From assembly GCF_013377015.1 (NCBI RefSeq), contig NZ_JACABA010000001.1:1283912-1347911 (forward strand): a stretch of DNA of 64,000 nt, in the 5' to 3' direction. A program made the translations under genes and the position numbers. The notes beneath the pieces were generated by a model, which was not told where the DNA came from, ran no database searches, and saw nothing but the letters and a program-made list of their open reading frames with translations. The DNA is from Rhodopseudomonas sp. (lineage in GTDB: Bacteria; Pseudomonadota; Alphaproteobacteria; Rhizobiales; Xanthobacteraceae). How positions within the stretch are numbered: position 1 is the stretch's first letter; each line of letters opens with the position of its first letter. This document shows, piece after piece, positions 57,413-64,000 of this stretch.

Positions 57413-58843
57413 TCAGTCGAAAGCCCGTTCGGCCGCTGACGGCCGCTGGTCTCTGGGCCTCGTTCGCGGCGCGCGCCGGCGGCCCTCGGGTGCCGCGGGC
57501 ACATCCGCCCTCAACGCGCCAATCCGCTTCAGTGCGGCCTCGGCTGTCCGCTCGCCGGAGTCCCAGGCGCCATGGACCGTTCCCCACAGCGTCTCATGGG
57601 TGGCTTCACCAGCCAGAAACAGACTGCCGAGCGGCTCGGCCAGAACTTTCCGTGAAGGCTGCCCGCCGGGTGCCGCTGCCGACATCGCGCCGAGCGCGAA
57701 AGGCGCCGCGTTCCAGCGTGTCGCGCTGGAGCGCCTAACCGACGCGGCGATGTCGCTGCCGAACAGCTTCGTCAGCCATTCGACCGCGAATGCCCGCATC
57801 GCCGCATCGCCTTGGGCCGACAGATCGCGGCCGAACCCGCCGGCGACATCGAGCATGCACAGCGACGAGTCGCCGATGTTGGCAAACAGTGCGGCAGTGC
57901 GCGCCCCGGCGCTCTGCTCGATCATCACCTCGTCCTTGGAAAGTCCGAGCGGATCGCCCGACAGTTGCAGCGCGATGCGATCGAAACTGCCGAGGCTGAG
58001 CTTCGTGACGGCATCGACCTGCCGCTTCGGAAGCTCAGGTGTGAATTTGATCGCGCCGGAACTGAGCACATTGGTCGACGCCGTCACGATCACGGCGCGC
58101 GCGGAAATCTTGCCGGCCGGCGTCTCGACGCTGACCTCGCGTCCGCCCCACACGATCCGCGTCGCCGGCGTCGACAGCGCCACCGGCACCGGCTCCGCGA
58201 GCTTTCCGATCAGCGTTCCCACCCCTTGGCGGCACGCGATCAAGGCGCTGCGGTCCTGCGCGCGAGCCTGGTCCATCGCCGACAAGTCCTTCAAGTCCTT
58301 GCCGGAGGCATAGGGACCGAGCACGAATTCGACGGTCGCGGCCCAGTTGCCGAGATCCGCCGGCAAGGCCGCGGCGCAGGCGACATCGGCCTTGCCGTGC
58401 GATGCCTCGTCGATGGCGCGGTTGGCGCGGACCAGCGTTGCGAGAAAGTCCTCGGTTTCGCTGGCCCTGGCATTGCGTCGACCGACCCTAATCCGTTGTC
58501 CCGGCGGCGCCGGAGCGATGTCGAGTCCGACCGAACGCGCCAGTTTGACCATCGGATTGGTGTCGGGATTATGCAGCCATCGCGCGCCGCGATCGAACGG
58601 CAGCCCGAAACTGGCGGTATCGGTCTGGCATCGCCCGCCGATTTGCCCGGTGGCCTCGATGACGATCACCTTGCGGTTCGCCGCCATGATCCGCCGCGCC
58701 GCGGCGATGCCGGCGGCGCCGGCGCCGACTACGACCACATCGGCCTCGCGCGGCACCGGCACCGCGCGGGTCCGGGTGCCGAACATCGGCGTCAATGCAA
58801 GACTCGCGGACGCCGTCAGGAAGCCGCGGCGCGAAATTGTCAT
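57413..58843 (-). CDS. FAD-dependent amine oxidase with Tat-like signal
   Basis: MTISRRGFLTASASLAL; VVVVGAGAAGIAAARRIMAANRKVIVIEATGQIGGRC; LFLAGEATHETLWGTVHGAWDSGERTAE. Confidence 0.93.
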   Translation of the reverse strand: MTISRRGFLTASASLALTPMFGTRTRAVPVPREADVVVVGAGAAGIAAARRIMAANRKVIVIEATGQIGGRCQTDTASFGLPFDRGARWLHNPDTNPMVKLARSVGLDIAPAPPGQRIRVGRRNARASETEDFLATLVRANRAIDEASHGKADVACAAALPADLGNWAATVEFVLGPYASGKDLKDLSAMDQARAQDRSALIACRQGVGTLIGKLAEPVPVALSTPATRIVWGGREVSVETPAGKISARAVIVTASTNVLSSGAIKFTPELPKRQVDAVTKLSLGSFDRIALQLSGDPLGLSKDEVMIEQSAGARTAALFANIGDSSLCMLDVAGGFGRDLSAQGDAAMRAFAVEWLTKLFGSDIAASVRRSSATRWNAAPFALGAMSAAAPGGQPSRKVLAEPLGSLFLAGEATHETLWGTVHGAWDSGERTAEAALKRIGALRADVPAAPEGRRRAPRTRPRDQRPSAAERAFD

Positions 58844-59199
58844 GTCATGGTTTCCGAAAATTTGAACATCATGGGAACGCTCTGGTGTCGCGGCTCAGAA
58901 TTCTCGCTTCGCCCTCGCTGCCAGTCCGTGACGCCAATTTCCGAACCAAACCCGCACCAAGACCTTTGTTTTCCGGTATTTTTCGATTTCCCGTGTCGTT
59001 TCGAATCCGAATTTCGCGCAACGACCGTGCCGCAAAGCAGGCAAACTTCCGATTCAGGACACCGAGAACTTGCCGTAACGTCGAAGCCGCCGCAACCGTA
59101 TTGGTAAATCAATCGCAACCAACGAACCCGGCCAATGAACCAAATTGCAATGGCTTTCGACCATCATGAAAGACGACAGCGGCAGAACGACCGCGGGGG

Positions 59200-60183
59200 G
59201 TGACCATCATGGGCTTCATGCTCGATACGGTCGGGAAACTGATCTCCGGCTACCTTCAGAAGGAGGTGCCGGGATACGAGCCGTTCACGCCGAGCGATCC
59301 GGAACATTTGCGCAGCATCATGCAGCCGGGCGACGTGCTGCTGGTGGAAGGCAACAGCCGGATCTCCGGCATCATCAAATATCTGACACAGTCGACCTGG
59401 TCACACGGCGCGCTCTATGTCGGACCTATCGACGGCGCGGTCGAGCCGGACGGCGAACCGCACGTGCTGATCGAGGCCAATATCGGCGAGGGCGTCACCT
59501 CATCACCGCTGTCGAAGTACTTTCCCTATCACACGCGACTGTGCCGGCCGGTCGGGCTGTCCTTCGAGGACCGCCATACGGTGTGCCGCTATGCCATCAA
59601 CCGGATCGGCTTCGGCTATGACACCAAGAACATCCTGGACCTGATGCGATATCTGTTTCCGCTGCCGGTTCCGCAACGCTGGCGCCGGCGCATGATCGCG
59701 ATCGGATCGGGCGACCCCACCAAGATCATTTGCTCGGCGCTGATCGCGCAGGCGTTCGACGCCGTGCGCTACCCGATCCTGCCGAAGATCACCCGCGCCG
59801 GCAGCCGCAAGGCGCGCCGCGAGATCCTGCACATCCGCGATTCATCGCTGTACATGCCGCGCGACTTCGACATCTCGCCCTATTTCGAGATCGTCAAGCC
59901 GACCATCGTCAGCGGCTTCGACTACACCTCGCTGCATTGGGCCGACAAGCAAAAGCCGCTCGGGGAGGTAGCGGGTCTATTCGATCCGTTTCAGCATGCA
60001 GTGGAAGCCGCGCCGCCGCTCGTTCCTGAAGCGCCTGACCCGGAAACGCCGGCTCCGGCCAAAGAAGTGAGCTTCGTCGAGCGGGAGCGGAGCATCGAGG
60101 ATTTTTCCCGGATCGACCGGGTTTCGGCGCATCAGCCGGATCGCGTCGCCCCATGCGGGCGAGCGCTAGAACGGGTGGCTTGA
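59200..60183 (+). CDS. YiiX/YebB-like NlpC/P60-type cysteine hydrolase
   Basis: MQPGDVLLVEGNSRISGIIKYLTQSTWSHGALYVG; IICSALIAQAFD. Confidence 0.82.
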   Translation: MTIMGFMLDTVGKLISGYLQKEVPGYEPFTPSDPEHLRSIMQPGDVLLVEGNSRISGIIKYLTQSTWSHGALYVGPIDGAVEPDGEPHVLIEANIGEGVTSSPLSKYFPYHTRLCRPVGLSFEDRHTVCRYAINRIGFGYDTKNILDLMRYLFPLPVPQRWRRRMIAIGSGDPTKIICSALIAQAFDAVRYPILPKITRAGSRKARREILHIRDSSLYMPRDFDISPYFEIVKPTIVSGFDYTSLHWADKQKPLGEVAGLFDPFQHAVEAAPPLVPEAPDPETPAPAKEVSFVERERSIEDFSRIDRVSAHQPDRVAPCGRALERVA

Positions 60184-60254
60184 GCCGCCAAAGACGACCG
60201 ACGACGCTGCGGCCTGAAATACAACCCGCAGCCCATTCGCGGTGAGTTCGGGAG

Positions 60255-62498
60255 TCAGGCCACCTGAGCGGGCGCGGTTTCCGCCCCGAATTGGCCGACT
60301 GTCGCCGCGCTGCTCTGCAGGCCCAACAATCCGACGATTTCCTCGTTCGGCCGCGCCTGGCTGAATAGAAAACCCTGCGCCTCGTGGCAGCCCTCGGCGC
60401 GAAGCCAGCTCAGTTCCGCTTCGGTCTCGACGCCCTCGGCGGTGATGGTGACGCCGAGCCCCATGCCGAGGCTGATAATCGACCGCACGATGGCCTGCGA
60501 TTCACGATTGCCGCACAGATCACGAATGAACGACTGGTCGATCTTGATCTTGTCGAACGGAAAGCTGCGCAGATAGCTCAACGATGAATAGCCGGTGCCG
60601 AAATCGTCCATTGAAATCCGCACACCCAGCGCCCTCAGCGCATGCAGTGTCGCCAGCACTTGGCTGCTCTTTTCCAGCAACAGCGTCTCGGTGATTTCGA
60701 GCTCCAGTCGCCGCGGCGGCAGGCCGGAATGCTTCAGTACATCCATCACTACCGACAACAGGTTGCCGACCCGGAACTGCAACGGCGACAGATTGACCGC
60801 GACCCGGACTTCGTCGGGCCAGTTCGCGGCATCCTTGCAGGCGGATTTCAGGATCTGGGCGCCGAGCATATTAATCAGCCCTGTGTCCTCGGCCACCGGG
60901 ATAAATTCCGCCGGCGATATCATGCCTCGCTCGGGATGCGGCCAGCGCACCAGCGCCTCGCAGCCGGTGATACGGCCGTCGGCGAGGCCGATCAGCGGCT
61001 GATAATACGGCCGCAACACCTCGTCTTGAATCGCGGAGCGCAAATCCAGCTCGATCTTGCGGCGGGATTGCGCGCGCGCATCCATCCCCGGCTCGAAGAA
61101 ACTGAACGTCCCTCGCGAATCTTTCTTCGCCCGCGACAGCGCCATGTCGGCGTTCATCAGCAGCTTTTCCGAATCGTCGCCGTCGCCGGGCGCGACTGCG
61201 ATGCCGATGCTGGCGCCGATCACCACCGATTGGCCGTCCAGCAGATACGGCTCGGCGACCGCGTGCAACAATCGCTTAGCCAGCAGGACCACATCTTCGG
61301 GGCGGCTGATCCCGCCCTGAACGATCGCAAATTCGTCGGAGTTGAGCCGGGCGAGCGGGTCCTCCTCGCGCAGCGTAGAGCGCAACCGCCGCGCCACGCC
61401 GCGCAGCAGCTTGTCGCCGACCGCGTGACCCAGCGTGTCGTTCACCGCCTTGAAATTGTCGATGCCGAGAAACAGCACCGCGATCTTTTCCGAACTGCGT
61501 CTAGTGTGGGCCAGCATTTCGTCGAGACGCTTGCGCAGCGAATTGCGGTTGGGCAGTCCAGTCAGCCCGTCATGCTGGGCCATGAAGGCGAGACGCATCT
61601 CGGCGCGCTTGCGCTCGGTGATGTCCATCAGCGCCAGCAACACCGCAGGCTCGTCGCCATAGGTCAACTGCCGGGAATAGATCGCCAGATCGATCAGCGA
61701 CCCGTCAGCCTTGACGTGCTTCCAGGTCCGCGCGGCGCGCTCGTCGCTGGTCTGATCCCCGGCCCACGGCAGCTCGGTTTCGAAGGCCTGCAGGCGGCGG
61801 ATCGTGAGCGACGCGAATTCCGAGGACGAATAGCCGTAATGCTCGACGGCCGCGTCGTTGACGGCGAGAATCCGTTCGTCCTTGAGCCCGCAGACGATCA
61901 TCGGCACCGGATTGCTGTCGAACATCAGCCGGAACGACGCCTCGCGCTGCTTCAGCTCGGTGATATCGACCCGCAGGCCGACGATGCCGCCGTCGGCGGT
62001 GACCCGCTCTTCGATCTGGATGCAACGGCCGTCGGCGAGAATTTGCTCATGACGCTCGCCTGGATGAAACAAACGGTCGATCCGTTCAGCGATCCATTCC
62101 TCCTCGCGGCCCTTGGCCTCGGGATAGTCGCCGCGCTCGACGCCGATCCGGATGGTGTCCTGGATCCTGGCATCGGGCGCAAATAGATCGGCGCTGCGAT
62201 TGTAGATTTCGGCGTAGCGCTTGTTCCAGAGGATGTAGCGTCCCTCAGCGTCAAGAAACACGATGCCCTGCGGCAGGATCTCGATCGCCTCGCGCAACCG
62301 TTCGTGCGACTTTCTCGCCTCCGCGATCGCGGCATCTGCGGCTGCGCGCTCGCGCACGATGGCGCCGGCTTCGGACTGCAGCGGCCGCGCTCTGATCAGC
62401 AATTTCGTGCCTGATTTCAGCAGCCGGCCGCACGTGGTCGCCCGAACCCGCGCCACCCGTTTGAGCAGCTTCTTTCGTTTTGGCCGAACTCTTGGCAT
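60255..62498 (-). CDS. PAS-PAS-GGDEF(degenerate)-EAL protein
   Basis: PAS-like region; GGDEF domain with NSDEF; EAL with CEALVRW, DDFGTGYSSLSYL, EGVE; ATG at 62498 (alternatives to 62654). Confidence 0.93.
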   Translation of the reverse strand: MPRVRPKRKKLLKRVARVRATTCGRLLKSGTKLLIRARPLQSEAGAIVRERAAADAAIAEARKSHERLREAIEILPQGIVFLDAEGRYILWNKRYAEIYNRSADLFAPDARIQDTIRIGVERGDYPEAKGREEEWIAERIDRLFHPGERHEQILADGRCIQIEERVTADGGIVGLRVDITELKQREASFRLMFDSNPVPMIVCGLKDERILAVNDAAVEHYGYSSSEFASLTIRRLQAFETELPWAGDQTSDERAARTWKHVKADGSLIDLAIYSRQLTYGDEPAVLLALMDITERKRAEMRLAFMAQHDGLTGLPNRNSLRKRLDEMLAHTRRSSEKIAVLFLGIDNFKAVNDTLGHAVGDKLLRGVARRLRSTLREEDPLARLNSDEFAIVQGGISRPEDVVLLAKRLLHAVAEPYLLDGQSVVIGASIGIAVAPGDGDDSEKLLMNADMALSRAKKDSRGTFSFFEPGMDARAQSRRKIELDLRSAIQDEVLRPYYQPLIGLADGRITGCEALVRWPHPERGMISPAEFIPVAEDTGLINMLGAQILKSACKDAANWPDEVRVAVNLSPLQFRVGNLLSVVMDVLKHSGLPPRRLELEITETLLLEKSSQVLATLHALRALGVRISMDDFGTGYSSLSYLRSFPFDKIKIDQSFIRDLCGNRESQAIVRSIISLGMGLGVTITAEGVETEAELSWLRAEGCHEAQGFLFSQARPNEEIVGLLGLQSSAATVGQFGAETAPAQVA

Positions 62499-62826
62499 TC
62501 CCACGCCCCACTCGCATTCTGCCATTCGGTTGTGCGATAAGTGTCTGAAAAAACTGTGAAACACCGCTGCGAACGATTTCCATCGGCAAGCCCAGGCGAC
62601 GCCATTGCCTGTTTCCAGGGCAGCGAAAGAAGCACAATGCGCGAACAATCGCACGAGTACACGTGACTTGGCTTGAATAACCGTACAATTACGAGGATTG
62701 CATTCGGGCCTGCACAGCGCCTAGGCGGCTGTAAGATCCACCGCACGAAATTTTTGCAGCTATCGACAAGGTTACTAATTAGTTACGACGCCGCGCCGGA
62801 TGCGACTCAGACGGACCGTTGGCGGA

Positions 62827-63285
62827 TTAATTGGATATTTCGATCCGCGTATTACGCGGACCATCACGTTGCACCAGATCGAACAGCGCCGCGGCATGCG
62901 CTGGGTGCAGCCGGACGCAGCCGTGCGATGCCGGCCCGCCGAGCCGAGACAGTTCGGTGGTGCCGTGGATGGCGTAGCCATGATGGAAGAAGATAGAATT
63001 CGGCATCGGTGAGTTGTAGTACCGGCGCGAAAACCAGCGCCGCGCCATGCTCTGCGGCCGGAATACGCCGGTCGGCGTGCCGAAGCCCCGGCGCCCGGTC
63101 GAGACCGGCCAGTTGTAGAGCATCGTCCCGTCGACCATCACCGTCATTTGCTGGGACGACTTGTCGATGTGCACCACCACGCCAGCTCGCGCCGGCGTGA
63201 TCGCCAACACCGCCATCACGGCGATTGCCAACACGCCGGCAACCATCAGTTGGGGCCGCCACCAGCATGAGTCGTTTTTCGCCAT
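62827..63285 (-). CDS. L,D-transpeptidase (YkuD family)
   Basis: Signal-like N terminus; HIDKSSQQMTVMVDG; IHGTTELSRLGGPASHGCVRL. Confidence 0.95.
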   Translation of the reverse strand: MAKNDSCWWRPQLMVAGVLAIAVMAVLAITPARAGVVVHIDKSSQQMTVMVDGTMLYNWPVSTGRRGFGTPTGVFRPQSMARRWFSRRYYNSPMPNSIFFHHGYAIHGTTELSRLGGPASHGCVRLHPAHAAALFDLVQRDGPRNTRIEISN

Positions 63286-63490
63286 GCTTCACGCCGCCCT
63301 GTTGTCGTTGCGGTCATGATGTCGTTGGGAAGGCCGCGCTGTAAAGATCGCGACGCCTTCGCGACGCTGGCAATCGAGGTTAAACTTAACCTCGGCGGTT
63401 GAGGCGTCATCGTCACAAGCATCGCGCTGCTCCCGTCAACGCGACCCGGCCCGGCTGATTTCGTCGCCGATTTGCGCTATAGAGGTGGCG

Positions 63491-64000
63491 ATGAGACCTC
63501 GTCTGATTCTCACATTGCTGATGTTGCCTGCTGCGGTCGTCACAGCCGCGGTTGCGTTGGCGCAGGACAAGGGAACCATTGATCCGAAGCCGCTGCCGCC
63601 GCTGACCAATCCCAACGATCCGAAACTCGCCGCCAAGGAGCTGTTCGGCCGCATGACCAAGCCGACGGCGGCTCCGGCGCAGGCGATCGGCTTCTATGCC
63701 AAAGGCTGCCTCGCCGGCGGCGAAGCGCTTCCGATCAATGGCGACACCTGGCAGGTGATGCGGCTGTCGCGCAATCGCAATTGGGCGCATCCGGACGTGG
63801 TGACGTTGCTGAAGCGGCTGTCGCGCAAGGCCCACGATCTCGCCGGCTGGCCCGGCATCCTGGTCGGCGACATGGCGCAGCCGCGCGGCGGCCCGATGAT
63901 CACCGGCCATGCCAGCCATCAGGTCGGACTCGACGCCGATATCTGGCTGACGCCGATGCCGAACCGGCCATTGTCGCGCAACGAGCGCGAGGAGATGTCG
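63491..64000 (+). CDS. mepA: Penicillin-insensitive murein endopeptidase (3' end outside window)
   Basis: Hand translation from ATG 63491: MRPRLILTLLMLPAAVVTAAVALAQDKG...WPGILVGDMAQPRGGPMITGHASHQVGLDADIWLTPMP; open to window end, so absent from the ORF track. Confidence 0.93.
   Translation, partial: MRPRLILTLLMLPAAVVTAAVALAQDKGTIDPKPLPPLTNPNDPKLAAKELFGRMTKPTAAPAQAIGFYAKGCLAGGEALPINGDTWQVMRLSRNRNWAHPDVVTLLKRLSRKAHDLAGWPGILVGDMAQPRGGPMITGHASHQVGLDADIWLTPMPNRPLSRNEREEMS

Overview
GC-rich alphaproteobacterial chromosome segment; gene content and order look like Rhodopseudomonas/Bradyrhizobium (family-level inference only). It is mostly housekeeping. From left to right: infB(partial)-rbfA-truB-rpsO-pnp; a soluble triple-PAS chemoreceptor; an acyl-CoA ligase; a degenerate HD-GYP response regulator; a two-subunit Mo-hydroxylase; rpsT and the dnaA-dnaN-recF-gyrB block; an Lrp/AsnC regulator; a complete cbb3 oxidase locus (ccoNOQP-ccoGHIS) with two FixK/FNR-type boxes; panE, SDR, NahD-like isomerase, DUF2239, GST and GIY-YIG genes; ggt, a UMF1-family transporter, purH, a heparinase II/III-like gene, rsmB and argG; PAP2 and amine oxidase genes; a PAS-GGDEF-EAL protein; an L,D-transpeptidase and mepA (partial). 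I saw no CRISPR array, transposase, prophage, rRNA or tRNA. The most interesting items are in non-coding sequence or are active-site departures: (i) a 17-bp operator-like motif (ATATyACCCGGGTAAAA) present twice around DUF2239/GST/GIY-YIG; (ii) a hairpin that would sequester the Shine-Dalgarno of a small zinc-ribbon ORF; (iii) paired direct repeats upstream of the Lrp-type gene; (iv) four different nested-palindrome intergenic elements; (v) c-di-GMP proteins with altered catalytic motifs (YD for HD; NSDEF for GGDEF). I did not find convincing evidence of a wholly new multi-gene system. All coordinates were read by eye, and no homology searches were run.
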